DNA of 64,000 nucleotides from Sepiola atlantica (Eukaryota > Mollusca > Cephalopoda > Sepiida > Sepiolidae): the NCBI GenBank assembly GCA_963556195.1, contig OY744531.1:101597123-101661122 (forward strand), read 5' to 3'. The notes below the pieces were generated by a model. The model was not told the origin of the DNA and searched no databases. It was given only the letters and a program-made list of their open reading frames with translations. Made by a program: the position numbers and the translations under genes. Shown piece by piece: positions 32,397 to 42,174 of the stretch; position 1 is the first letter of the stretch; the number at the start of each line of letters is the position of its first letter.

Positions 32397-33009
32397 GGGA
32401 GAGAGAAAGGGAGGAGAGAGAGAAAGGGAGGAGAGAGAGAAAGGGAGGAGAGAGAGAAAGGGAGGAGAGAGAGAAAGGGAGGAGAGAGAGAAAGGGAGGA
32501 GAGAAAGAAAGGGAGGAGAGAAAGAAAGGGAGGAGAGAAAGAAAGGGAGGAGAGAGAGAGAAAGGGAGGAGAGAGAGAGAAAGGGAGGAGAGAGAGAGAA
32601 AGGGAGGAGAGAGAGAGAAAGGGAGGAGAGAGAGAGAAAGAGAGGAGAGAGAGAGAAAGAGAGGAGAGAGAGAGAGAGAAAGGGAGGAGAGAGAGAGAAA
32701 GGAAGGAGAGAGAGAGAAAGGAAGGAGAGAGAGAGAAAGGGAGAAGAGAGAGAGAAAGGGAGGGGAGAGAGAAAGGGAGGAGAGAGAGAAAGGGAGGAGA
32801 GAAAGAGAAAGGGAGGAGAGAGAGAGAAAGGAAGGAGAGAGAGAGAGAAAGGGAGGAGAGAGAGAGAGAAAGGGAGGAGAGAGAGAAAGGGAGGAGAGAG
32901 AGATAGAAAGGAAGGAGAGAGAGAGAAAGGGAGGAGAGAGAGAGAAAGGGAGGAGAGAGAGAGAGAAAGGGAGGAGAGAGAGAGAAAGGGAGGAGAGAGA
33001 GAAAGAAAG
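32397..33009. repeat. ~610-bp nearly pure purine strand
   Basis: Units of about 14-19 bp, AGAGAGAAAGGGAGG and longer (GA)-extended variants; only one T (near 32904) breaks the A/G run. Long charged or serine/leucine frames on either strand are artefacts. Confidence 0.96.
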
Positions 33010-33163
33010 CGAATAAGACAGCCAGTTAGCTAACAGTACGCCAGCCACCCTCTCCCTTCCCTCTTCTTGCTTTTGTCTGTCGGTAAGAATTCTAGCTAGC
33101 GATGTTAGAAGAAAGGTTTTTAGTAAGTTATCCATTTCTATTGAATCATTTTAATTACTGTTT

Positions 33164-33392
33164 CTATTTATCTTCCTCCCAAAAGGTAAGATGTGACACA
33201 AGATCGGGAAAGTGGGATTTGAAAAACCAGCGCCCGAGAATTTGGGCACTCTGGCCATTTAAAAATTGCCTGGGCAACCCCGTCGGCATTCCCCGGTAGG
33301 AGCGCCTCAGGCGATTAGCAATAAACAACCCCTTTCTCAAAGGGTTAGAAGGCAAAGCCTGGGAGGGTGCACCTCCTAGAACTACACACGAC
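33164..33392 (-). mobile_element. U2-family SINE, older body variant, head missing
   Basis: Minus strand from GTGTAGTTCTAGGAGGTG through CCTTTGAGAAAGGGGTTG, CTAATCGCCTGAGGCG, GGGGAATGCCGACGGGG to CATCTTACC. It shares the divergent GAG..GG..TTGTTTATTGCTAATCGCC block with the copy at 12410, so these two form a subgroup. Confidence 0.8.
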
Positions 33393-33446
33393 AGATCAGA
33401 TCAGACCGATAGACCAGCGGTCTATTGGGTGGGGTAAAACCCCTGG

Positions 33447-33449
<3 letters not shown>

Positions 33450-33484
<35 letters not shown>
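33450..33484. repeat. (TA)n microsatellite
   Basis: TA run between two SINE copies. Confidence 0.95.
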
Positions 33485-33489
<5 letters not shown>

Positions 33490-33852
33490 TTATTTATTTA
33501 TTTACTCCTCTGCAGGAGTTAGGCAAAAGGCCAGTTTTATCTTACTCCCTACAAGTAAGATGTGACCACAGCTCGGGTCGAGTAAGTGGGGTTTGAAAAG
33601 CCAGCGCCCGAGAAAGTGAGCACTCTGGCCATTAAAAATTGCCTGGGCAGCCCCGTCGGCATTCCCCGGTAGGAGCGCCTCAGACAGAAAGCAATAAACT
33701 TACTCCTCCCCAAAGAGGGGAGGCGAAGCCTGGGAGGGTGGACCTCCTAGAACTGCACAGGACAAACCCACAGACAGGTAGAATCAGGCCCCGAAGGACA
33801 AGACGACACCCGTCTATAGGGTGCAGTATCCATCGGAACAGATACTACACTT
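33485..33852 (-). mobile_element. U2-headed SINE, long body
   Basis: Minus strand: AGTGTAGTATCTGTTCCGAT, GGATACTGCACCCTATAGAC, the long insert GTCCTTCGGGGCCTGATTCT, the body and a (TAAA)n tail. The head is complete from the GTAGTA element on; the first ~25 nt of U2 are absent. Only 14 bases separate it from the next copy. Confidence 0.88.
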
Positions 33853-33865
33853 ACTTCCTAGGGCT

Positions 33866-34187
33866 GTTTATTTACTCCTCGCAGAGTTAGGCACAAGGCC
33901 AGTTTTATCTTACTCCCACAAGTAAGATGTGACCCAAGATCGGGTCGAGCAAGTGGGGTTAAAAGCCAGCGCTCGAGAGGTGAGCACTCTGGCCATTTAA
34001 AAATTGCCTGGGCAGCCCCGTCGGCATTCCCCGGTAAGGGCGCCTCAGACAGTAAGCAATAAACTTACTCCTCCCCAAAGAGGGTAGGCGAAGCCTGGGA
34101 GGGTGGACCTCCTAGAACTGCACAGAACAGGCGTGCAGTATCCATCGGAACAGATACTACACTTTGATCTTAGCCAAAAGGCCGAGA
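33866..34187 (-). mobile_element. U2-headed SINE, short body, complete head
   Basis: Minus strand starts TCTCGGCCTTTTGGCTAAGA, then TCAAAGTGTAGTATCTGTTC, CGATGGATACTGCACGCC, body, tail. The first ~34 nt equal the 5' end of U2 snRNA (from nt ~7), with one extra A before GTGTAGTA. The GTAGTA branch-site-recognition element is at 34155-34160. The Sm site and stem-loops III/IV of U2 are absent. Together with 46955 it is the best-preserved head in the window. Confidence 0.93.
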
Positions 34188-34202
34188 CCAGATAATTGTT
34201 TA

Positions 34203-34420
34203 TTTATCCAAAGAGAATTACAATTAGTTGTATGACTAATTAGCATAATTATTATTTAAACAGTTCATAAAAAAATGATGTTCGCTGTTATACATTTGTA
34301 ATTATATATATATATATATATAATTACAAATGTATAACAAGGAACATCATTTTTTTATGAACTGTTTAAATAATAATTATGCTAATTAGGCATACAACTA
34401 ATTGTAATTCTCTTCGGATA
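34203..34420. mobile_element. Palindromic element with (TA)n at its centre
   Basis: Arms of ~100 bp (34203-34303, 34324-34420), nearly identical in inverted order: TATCCAAAGAGAATTAC outer edge, ACAAATGTATAAC inner edge. The centre is a 20-base TA run. Confidence 0.88.
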
Positions 34421-34487
34421 GTTCGTCGATACTATATATAGAGTATTTCAAAATATGTTGTATTATTGAATTTCTTTTCAATGGAAA

Positions 34488-34530
34488 TCGCTCCAGACAA
34501 GGCATGAATCCAGGAGCTGAAAAAAAAATA
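34488..34530 (-). mobile_element. LINE 3' UTR fragment
   Basis: CGCTCCAGACAAGGCATGAA and AGGAGCTGAAAAAAA match 3095-3135, the 3' UTR of the LINE end at 3060. Confidence 0.5.
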
Positions 34531-34749
34531 CTACTTCATGGTAAAAAAATAGCCCACGATAAGTGTTAGACAGACAGATAGATTCCAACCCCCAAAACAG
34601 CAATTCTTCCCCCTTTGTCAGAAACATCGTTCATGGAACGCGAGGACTAAAGGACAAAATAAGTGAAGAGAGATTTAAATAACAGTATTCCGTTTTGATG
34701 GTAATATAGGAGTGATAAATTTAAAAAAAACTTTCGCATTTATTCATTT

Positions 34750-34785
<36 letters not shown>

Positions 34786-35140
34786 TAGATGCAATTTCAA
34801 ACGGATTAAAATCAATAGAAACATTTTTTAATTATTTTTATATAAATCTCAAAATTAATTTAACAACCACCTCCACACAAATAAGCCCCTATTCCTTTTT
34901 CTTCTTGGTTTTTCTAAAATGTTAATATTCCTGAAAATCATAGAGAATTCAGTGATTCTTGGTTCTCACAGCCAAAGCATGATTTGAGGGATTGAGTTAA
35001 TGGGTCTATCGACAATTTTCCCAGGAAATGTCAAGCTGTTAGAGACTGCCCTAATTTCCTTGTTGCGAACCGAGGTTGACTGAGTGAAATGCAGCATCGT
35101 AACTATTTTACAAAACCTCACACAGCCTGCGAAAGAAGAG
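34531..35140. other. No supported gene
   Basis: AT-rich with a (TA)n run at 34752-34782; nothing recognised. Confidence 0.5.
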
Positions 35141-35190
35141 CTTGTGAAATATATATATATATTATATATATATATATATATATTCATACT

Positions 35191-35450
35191 AGCAGGGCTA
35201 TCCGGCGTTTCCCGGGGCAAAAGTGTAACATTTTTATTAAAACATCTATCTTTCTCTCGTTACCCTTTACCATCCACACCCCTCTTTCTTCTTTGCCCAG
35301 CCCATTTCTCTCTCTGGACATACACACAAACAACTCTCCGAATGAGTCAGCATAAAAAAAAATCAGAGTTACTTCCCTTTAGTGAATGGCTGAAAAACGA
35401 ACACCACCTTGACCAAATCTGCACCAGTTTAGGGTCAAAGAATGAATAAT
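35191..35450 (+). mobile_element. RTE-like interspersed tail
   Basis: ACTAGCAGGGCTATCCGGCG followed by TTTCCCGGGGCAAAAG, the signature of the AGCAGGG...CCCGGG family, extending into DNA with GACATACACACAAACAAC. It begins right after a (TA)n run. Class is inferred. Confidence 0.45.
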
Positions 35451-35485
35451 AATTTCTTGATTTTAGATATCATTTATACTAGACA

Positions 35486-35831
35486 TAGGAAGTAAGTGTA
35501 GTATCTGTTCTGATGGATACTGCACCCTATAGATGGGTGTCGTCTTGTCCTTCGGGGCTTGATTCCACCTGTCTGTGGGTTTGTCCTGTGCAGTTCTAGG
35601 TGGTGCATCCTCCCAGGCTTCGCCTCCCCTCTTTGGGGAGGAGTAAGTTTATTGCTTACTGCCTGAGGCGCCCCTACCGGGGAATGCCGACGGGGCTGCC
35701 CAGAGTGCTCACTTTCTCGGGCGCTGGCTTTTCAAACCCCACTTACTCGACCCAAGCTGTGGTCACATCTTACTTGTGGGAGTAAGATAAAAACTGGCCT
35801 TGTGCCTAACTCCTGCAGAGGAGTAAATAAA
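35486..35831 (+). mobile_element. U2-headed SINE, long body, 11-bp target duplication
   Basis: GTGTAGTATCTGTTCTGATG, GATACTGCACCCTATAG, GTCCTTCGGGGCTTGATTCC, body, tail GGAGTAAATAA. The first U2 nucleotides are reduced to TAGGAAGTAA. TATACTAGACA at 35475-35485 and again at 35832-35842 is an exact 11-bp target-site duplication, strong evidence that the whole unit moved by retrotransposition. Confidence 0.93.
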
Positions 35832-35909
35832 TATACTAGACAATGCTGATCAAGACTCTACCAACTTTGTGGGTTTTTGTTTTGTAGTTTATGACTTTTA
35901 GACGGACAC

Positions 35910-35911
<2 letters not shown>

Positions 35912-35958
<47 letters not shown>
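35912..35958. repeat. (AC)n microsatellite
   Basis: Pure AC run. Confidence 0.96.
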
Positions 35959-35959
<1 letters not shown>

Positions 35960-36044
35960 CTGCATTTTTATAAAATAGATGAAACTTGTTTTTTATATTT
36001 TGTTAACCGCATGATGAAGTGAGATCTGTTGTACAATGGAACCC

Positions 36045-36120
36045 ATCTGCTATATTAATACTATAGAAGATGGATTCCAATAAACGTTAGTATTACATCA
36101 ATCATGCACACCTGAAAAAC
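36045..36120 (-). mobile_element. Degenerate tRNA-like repeat
   Basis: TGATGTAATACTAACG and GGATTCCA...ATCTTCTATAG (minus strand) resemble the better copy at 36490-36565, including TGCATGATTGATG versus TGCGTGATTGATA. Confidence 0.35.
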
Positions 36121-36215
36121 AATGAAATTACAAATGTGTTCTCCTATACAAATTGCATGAAAAACAGCTCACTCGTACTTTTCATTTATTTACACAACAC
36201 TTGTTTTTTTCTTTT

Positions 36216-36392
36216 GGCTAGGATCAAAGTGTTGTATCTGTTCTGATACTACACTTCATCTTTTCTGCAGTGCTGAGGCAATTTTAATTTTTTTCCCCAA
36301 TCCATTCTATCTCCTTTTTGAGCATCTGGATTTTCTCCACATTAAAAACCGATCGTGTGTCTAACCCTTCCCTCGTGGGGAGGCAAGTAAAT
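36216..36392 (+). mobile_element. U2-headed SINE, second body type
   Basis: TTTTGGCTAGGATCAAAGTG then TTGTATCTGTTCTGATAC (U2 head with GTTGTA in place of GTAGTA), CTGAGGCAATTTTAATTTTT, CCCCAATCCATTC, AGCATCTGGATTTTC, ACATTAAAAACCGATCGTGT and GTCTAACCCTTCCCTCGTGG, ending GGCAAGTAAATAA. Different body from the main family but the tail is homologous. Confidence 0.85.
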
Positions 36393-36489
36393 AATGGTTT
36401 GTTTTGTTTTCCTTCAGAGAGAGAACCAGAGTAAAAATGCGACTCAATGTTGTCTATTAAAAGAATGGTGTCAATGATATGTCTGCAAT

Positions 36490-36565
36490 AGATCCGATAG
36501 GATTCAAACTCGGAATATCCGATTCCATTGTCTGCGACGATATCCATTATATCAATCACGCACCC
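36490..36565 (-). mobile_element. tRNA-like SINE head
   Basis: Minus strand GTGATTGATATAATGGATAT (A-box region) and GAGTTTGAATCCTATCGG (B box), correct spacing. Points away from the U2-headed SINE next to it. Confidence 0.5.
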
Positions 36566-36833
36566 CTGAACAACAATTAGGAAAAATTGCAAACAGATAG
36601 ACAAACAAACAAACAAACATACGAACGTAGTAACAAACGTAACTTCCTTAGTAAAAGTAATTTTCCTTACAAATTTATATACGTTTTAACTCTAGCACGT
36701 CGGGTTTTATTTAACAGGCCACTCCAACATCTTATGAGGATTACGCGGCATTAGATATTTTTTTAGATATATTTCAAGGCAACATGTTTTGGTAAACGTT
36801 ACTATCGGCGAGATACAAGATTGTAAAAGGAAA

Positions 36834-36968
36834 TATAGCTGAGAAATTAGCCCCAAACAATTTATTTTGGTTTACCTACTCAAGTTGATATATTTGTGTT
36901 GAAAACAATTTAATATTTAATAGAAAATATAAGCATGTGAAGTTATCGTAAATATTGGTCGTGAGTAA
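36834..36968. mobile_element. Half copy of the 48430-48813 foldback
   Basis: GAGAAATTAGCCCCAAACAA, TTTGTGTTGAAAACAATTTA and GTTATCGTAAATATTGG match the left arm of the foldback at 48475-48585 in order. It has no opposing arm and ends where a LINE fragment begins. Confidence 0.65.
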
Positions 36969-36984
36969 GTAATCATGTGTCAGA

Positions 36985-37580
36985 CGCACAGTCTCTGGCT
37001 GCTTGCGCGCCACACCAATCAACCAACTACCGATTCTCGTCGGCATCGCACCACCAACCCTGCGCCGTGAGACGGCTGTCCTTGCACTGTCAAGAAAGGC
37101 CACTATCGATGAGGACCACCTTCTCCACAAGTTCGCACCAGAGACCCCCTCCACGAGCTCACCTGAAGTCACGACGCCCATTCTCAGAGCATGCCCACCA
37201 GCTCCTGCTTTCAACACCCGGTGACGTCACAAAACGAACATGGCTGAAACGTTGCTGGACAGAGGAATGGCAGGCAGCAGATAAATCAAGGTTGCACAGA
37301 TTTGTGGAGGACCCGGATAACCTACCAGGCATGGACCTCCCTCGCCAGCAGTGGACAATGCTCAACTGCCTCAGGACAGGTGTCAGCCATTTCGCCGCGA
37401 CTATGAAAGGATCGGGGACTCAGGGACTTGGCTGTCTGTGATGTGGTCACTCTGAACAGACAGTAGACCACATCATCGAGTCATGCCTTAAATATCGACC
37501 ACCCAACGGCGAAACCGGCATAGTTGTGCTAGACAACAAAACATTAACATGGCTTTTCTCAACCGAGCTGGTGATTTAAC
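36985..37580 (+). mobile_element. LINE (RNase-H/zinc-knuckle type) C-terminus, frameshifted
   Basis: TPINQLPILVGIAPPTLRRE (37010-37070) corresponds to the TPxxxLxxLAGIAPPxxRR segment after the reverse-transcriptase domain; after a shift near 37165 come HLKSRRPFSEHAHQLL and LPRQQWTMLNCLRTGVSHFA. A stop at 37439 interrupts the zinc knuckle, then CGHSEQTVDHIIESCLKY and a final LTWLFSTELVI. This order is known from I/Jockey/R1-like LINE polyproteins (WxxLNRLRTG...C.CG...T..HI...C). Codon use and GC content are higher than the surroundings. One frameshift and one stop; inactive. Confidence 0.85.
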
Positions 37581-37661
37581 AGTGAGATGCTGTGAAGCAA
37601 ACGAAAGAAGAAGAAGAAGCCATGTTATTTCTTCTGGAAGTAAGGTATGCGACCAGACAGG

Positions 37662-37990
37662 TTATTTATCTACCTCTCACAGCGGTAAGATGTGACACAA
37701 GGTCGGAAAGTGGGATTTGAAATGCCAGCGCCCGAGAATTTGAGCACTCTGGCCTACAAAAAATGCCTGGTCAGCCCTGTTTGACATTCCTTTGTAGGGG
37801 CGCCTCAGTCAGTAAGCAATAAACTTACTCCGCCCCAAAGAGGGGAGGCAAAGCCTGGGAGGGTGGACCTCCTAGAACTGCACAGGACAAATCCACAGAC
37901 CGGCAGAATCAAGACCCGAAGGCCAAGACGACACCGGTCTATAGGGTGCAGTATCCATCGGAACAGATACTACACTTTGTTCTTTTGGCT
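37662..37990 (-). mobile_element. U2-headed SINE, long body
   Basis: Minus strand: AAAGTGTAGTATCTGTTCCG, GATACTGCACCCTATAGACC, GGTGTCGTCTTGGCCTTCGG, body, ending in a diverged tail (GCTGTGAGAGGTAGATAAAT) with the usual CCTTGTGCC block replaced. The head upstream of GTGTAGTA is degraded. Confidence 0.85.
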
Positions 37991-38024
37991 TTTGCTTTCT
38001 AAAATTTAATTCAAGCCATTAAAC

Positions 38025-38185
38025 TTGGGTATGGATTCCGTCGAGCCTCACCAAAGCCAAGAATGGAAGGGAAGACTTAGATCGAGACTGGACAATCAGG
38101 CCCCACCCTCATCAGAGGATTAATTGTGGCCTGATTCAACAAATACATCGGTTGATGATGATTATGATGATGATGAAACTAAAAG
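38025..38185 (+). mobile_element. LINE 3' tail ending in (GATGAT)n
   Basis: ATGGAAGGGAAGACTTAGAT...CAGGCCCCACCCTCATCAGA, AATACATCGGTTGATGATG. Matches the minus-strand fragment at 24890-25145; the ATG/GAT microsatellite tail is typical for a 3' end produced by target-primed reverse transcription. Confidence 0.6.
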
Positions 38186-38314
38186 TGTCACGTGCCCCTG
38201 TCACATCAAAATCCCACTTTTAATTCTTATGTATAAATTTAAGACTTAAAAATATTTTTTAAAAGTATTTATGCGATTAAAAAAAAAAAGAAATAAAAAT
38301 GAAATAAAAAATAA

Positions 38315-38500
38315 AAGCAAGACTCCCGGCAATTCTGTGTATGCACAGTTAGAAAATTATATATAATTCATTGAAGAAATGCTGAAAATAAAATTTCATT
38401 AAAATTGGATAATTCTTCGATTATTGATGCTTAAAAGAATTTTATACATTGGTTTGTGTATAAAGATAGTGTCTTAGTGCCCCCCCCCCCCCCCGATATA
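38315..38500 (+). repeat. Dispersed repeat shared with 4060-4220
   Basis: AAGACTCCCGGCAATTCTGT, AGAAATGCTGAAAATA, poly-C run at 38480-38493. Second copy of the element described at 4060. Confidence 0.5.
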
Positions 38501-38762
38501 TAGATTGAAAGGGGAGGGGCCTCTAGCGTTGGTACTGATTGTAGTCAAGGTCTATGATTAACTTTCAAAAAAAAAATAAAAATAAATAAAAAATAAAAAA
38601 TAAAAATTTCTCAGAGATAACGAAAGTGATAAATAACTTTTTCCTCTCAAGGTCATCTCTAGTAATAGGAGGAAGTTAAATAATTTTGCATGGGTTACAT
38701 CGTAATGAGTGTTGGGGTGGGGTCTACATTAACCTTTACCCAATAGGCGGCCGAATGTCTAC

Positions 38763-38764
38763 AG

Positions 38765-38803
<39 letters not shown>

Positions 38804-38804
38804 A
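38763..38804. repeat. (TA)n-(TG)n microsatellite
   Basis: TA run passing directly into TG run. Confidence 0.95.
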
Positions 38805-38947
38805 ATTTTTGGAACTGATATAAATAATGGCTAATTTTATTTATCTCAAATGTGGCCAGATTCAACTGGCTATTTTTTTTTGTTTGTTTTTAGTGTTTTA
38901 ATGTCTGATATTTTTGGCATTAAGCAAGTCTGCTATATGAATTCACT

Positions 38948-39600
38948 AGTACAATACCCGTCCCAGGACAGATAAAATTACGCCACTAACCACCTCCCCC
39001 CGAGCAGAACAGTACAGTTTGGCACTATTTTTATGTCCCCTTGTGAAGATTAAAATCAAAATATAGTGATACTAAACCTTATGTCTAGAATCCTTATTCT
39101 AATTTTAATAAAAATCCATTACATGATTTTGAGTTTTAGAAAATGTCTAAAATTTAAGGCTTTAACTTAAGGGGTCAAAAGAAGAAATTGAAATTCAGGG
39201 AATCTTGCTTAATTGGTGACCATGGATCAAATTTAATGCAAATCTGGGATATTTTAATTTTCAAATGGGAGGTTGTGCCCATATTATGCCCCCTAAAAAC
39301 CCTTAAAAAATATTCCAGAGAAACTGAAATCTGGGGAATATTTATTAATTGATGTCTAATACCTATTGTTCAAATTTCACAAAAATCGGAGGTATCTAAA
39401 TTGTCACGAAGAGCTTCCACCCCCTATTTAACCTCCTTTGTATAAAACTAAATTAAACTAAATATAGTCCATATTTGGACACCTTATGTCTAGTAGCTGT
39501 GTTTAAAAATTCATCATGATCGGTTCATTAGTTTAGGAATAAATCCTGTACGTACAAATACATGAACATATACACATAACTAATTTTATATAAATAGAGA
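38948..39600 (+). mobile_element. RTE-like LINE 3' region, decayed
   Basis: Starts ACTAGTACAATACCCGTCCC, holds repeated AAATTT-rich blocks, and ends ATCATGATCGGTTCATTAGT, TTAGGAATAAATCCTGTACG, TACAAATACATGAACATA and ATATAAATAGAGATA. The ending 'atcggttcagtagtttaggaat...cgtacaaacaaac...tatataaatagaga' is a familiar non-LTR retrotransposon 3' terminus. No coding frame remains. Confidence 0.55.
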
Positions 39601-40620
39601 TACACTCGACTACCAGTGACCCGTTGGGTCAGTACAACCATTTATTCCACTTTGATTTCATTTTAAAATTCATAAACTGTGAGATATCTGTTAAGAGGAA
39701 AAGTTTGAATTACCTACTAGACACCATCATCAAGTTTCTTCGGCTCTCTGTACAAGGGTTTGTCAAGACCACCTGACATGAGGATACTTTACCCTACAAG
39801 TAAACCCTGACCAAATATTAAAAATAACATAGGATTCAAATCCCAAATAATATCCCCTCGACACGACTATACACTGGCTCATACGAGGAATGGTGCACCT
39901 TCTCCTAGTGATGTTACTTCAAGTAAAAGCACTTAGCTGGATACTCCACCAGACTAGATAAATTCTTGTCCTGGATTCCGGTAAAACCAAAAGGCCAAAA
40001 AAAAAAAAGATACACTATAAGATAGTTAACTAGTCCATTGGGGAGAGGAAAATTAATGTTCTTAACTTCTTTACTAACTCAACGTTTGACGGGAAAAAGA
40101 ACTTTAATGGAATATTCGAATATCTATGTATCTCATATAGGGATCAAGTGTTAGCCCCAGGAAGGGGCCCCCTTGATTTATGAGAACTTCAACTGAAGTA
40201 AAATGAAACAACAAAATTAAGTATCTTTTTAAAGTCATTTTTCTTGCATAAGTAAAAATAACAAGTGTCTTTACTTCTATATCATCGTTATGGAGTAAAG
40301 ATATTTATTATTTTGCTTTCTGATTTACATATGTGTTTACGGTGTGTACGAACACACTATGTAAATTAGATGGCAAAATAAAGCAATAAAAAAGCAATGC
40401 TTAAAAAAGAGAATGGCTTTTTCTCTAAATGCCCAGAGACATTACGATATATTAGAGAATTGTTCAATCAACATAGAGGGCGAGGAAAATAGACAGTTAA
40501 GTTTAAGATGGGTGACTTGTCCAGTTAATTGCAAATTACGGCTAACTGAATCAATAATAATGGAATTTTTTTATGTCATTTGAGGAAAAAAGCTTTTAGG
40601 AAACAAACGTTAATTCACCC

Positions 40621-40650
<30 letters not shown>
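39601..40650. other. No supported gene
   Basis: AT-rich, no recognisable motif; short poly-A run at 40003. Confidence 0.5.
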
Positions 40651-40654
<4 letters not shown>

Positions 40655-40664
40655 GCGTTATCCA

Positions 40665-41150
40665 CAGACTGTTTTGTTGTACCACACCCCCTGAATGTGG
40701 CTCAACATGGAAAGTGCTTTAGGCTGAGATTGAAACCTGCCTGTTTTTTTTTTGTCCAAGTTTTAATCACTGCACTATCCTCACAAACCATGAGGCAGGA
40801 AATCTTATTGTTTATAAACAATATCAACTACCAAAGAGTGCTCTATTCTTTTTTACGAAGAGCTTTGCATTATTGCTAACGGCAACTGGCAATTTCTTAT
40901 ATCACAGTATCTAACCCACGAAAGGTGTAATAATTCACAGACAGTTCCTCAATGTGACTAGTTAGGTAAGTGCTTCAGACTGAGATTGAAACCTAATAGT
41001 TTTTTTGACAGTCTGAGTCTCTATTCACTGTGCTATCCTCACAATACATTAGGCAGGAAATTATTACTGTTTATATAAACTATAGCAACTGCCGAAGAGG
41101 GCTCTAGTCGTTTTACATAGAGCATTGCATTATCACTAATGGTAGCTGGC
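40665..41150 (-). repeat. Tandemly duplicated tRNA-derived repeat (~270-bp period)
   Basis: 40665-40903 and 40935-41150 share AAGTGCTTYAGRCTGAGATTG, GCACTRTCCTCACAA, AGGCAGGAAAT and TTGCATTAT in order. The minus strand contains B-box-like AGGTTTCAATCTCAGYC and A-box-like GTGAGGATAGTGC, so the unit is probably a decayed tRNA-derived SINE. Confidence 0.7.
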
Positions 41151-41153
41151 TAT

Positions 41154-41156
<3 letters not shown>

Positions 41157-41198
<42 letters not shown>
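41157..41198. repeat. (TA)n microsatellite
   Basis: Pure TA run. Confidence 0.95.
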
Positions 41199-41200
<2 letters not shown>

Positions 41201-41737
41201 ACGACACTAAACTCCGTCGTCTCATAGAATTGTGTTTAATCCTACGTCATAATAACAATTATTCAAAGACCAGGATTCTATAATATCTCTACATCTTCTG
41301 CCAGATCGATTCTAATCGAAATGAACCTAAACCAATATGATAACGGATAACTTTTACTACTCTGAGTCCCTCTTCCTCCTCCTCTTCCTCCTCCTCGGTT
41401 TAATTCCTTGCTGTCATTTTAAATTACTACTAATTTATTAACTTACAGCGTTTCCGATCAGCATTTATATGCCAACTGCTGATGTTGTTCTTTCTTTTTT
41501 TTTCTTTTTTAACATTTCTTTCTTTCTCCCTTTCTACTGTTTATTACACGTGACTATTTTTTCCCTAAATTGAATTCTTTGTATAAATTTGAAAACTTTT
41601 CTGTTTTTAATTAAAGTTCTGCTACCAATTGATGATGATTGTATTTTAACAATCGAAATATTTTGGTAGAACTATTCAATATGTGTTTTTGAGTTTATTT
41701 TTGCTAGTTGTTGATTTGCTTATCCTTTATTCCATTT

Positions 41738-41740
<3 letters not shown>
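41199..41740. other. No supported gene
   Basis: Pyrimidine-rich pieces at 41365-41398 and 41485-41540; nothing else recognised. Confidence 0.5.
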
Positions 41741-41784
<44 letters not shown>

Positions 41785-41885
41785 CCAGGGTTTCGAATCG
41801 TGTGACCGGTGGTGAATAGTCGTACTTCTATGCTGATGAGTCTTGATTGAAAAGAGACGAAACGTATAAGTCCATAGATAAAGAA
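41785..41885 (+). mobile_element. tRNA-derived SINE, copy 2
   Basis: AGGGTTTCGAATCGTGTGAC (B box), TATGCTGATGAGTCTTGATT, GACGAAACGTATAAGT. Matches 32225-32305. It sits between two (TA)n tracts (41746-41779 and 41908-41952). Confidence 0.6.
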
Positions 41886-41899
41886 ATAAACAATAACAA

Positions 41900-41907
<8 letters not shown>

Positions 41908-41952
<45 letters not shown>
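41908..41952. repeat. (TA)n microsatellite
   Basis: Pure TA run. Confidence 0.95.
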
Positions 41953-41954
<2 letters not shown>

Positions 41955-42174
41955 TCACAATATGTGTATGGGTGGGGAGGAAACAATGATTTTCACTTCG
42001 CATAAATGCAATACTCTTCCATAAAAAGAAACGAGTACTTTCAGTTATCAGGGCCGTGCCAAGAGTTAAATGAATGAATGAATGAATCATCGTTCAAGGA
42101 TATACGTGGGGACACTTTGGTGATCCTCTAGATGTAATTCTGAATGTGCTTCACACTCACCGAACCTTAAGCCC

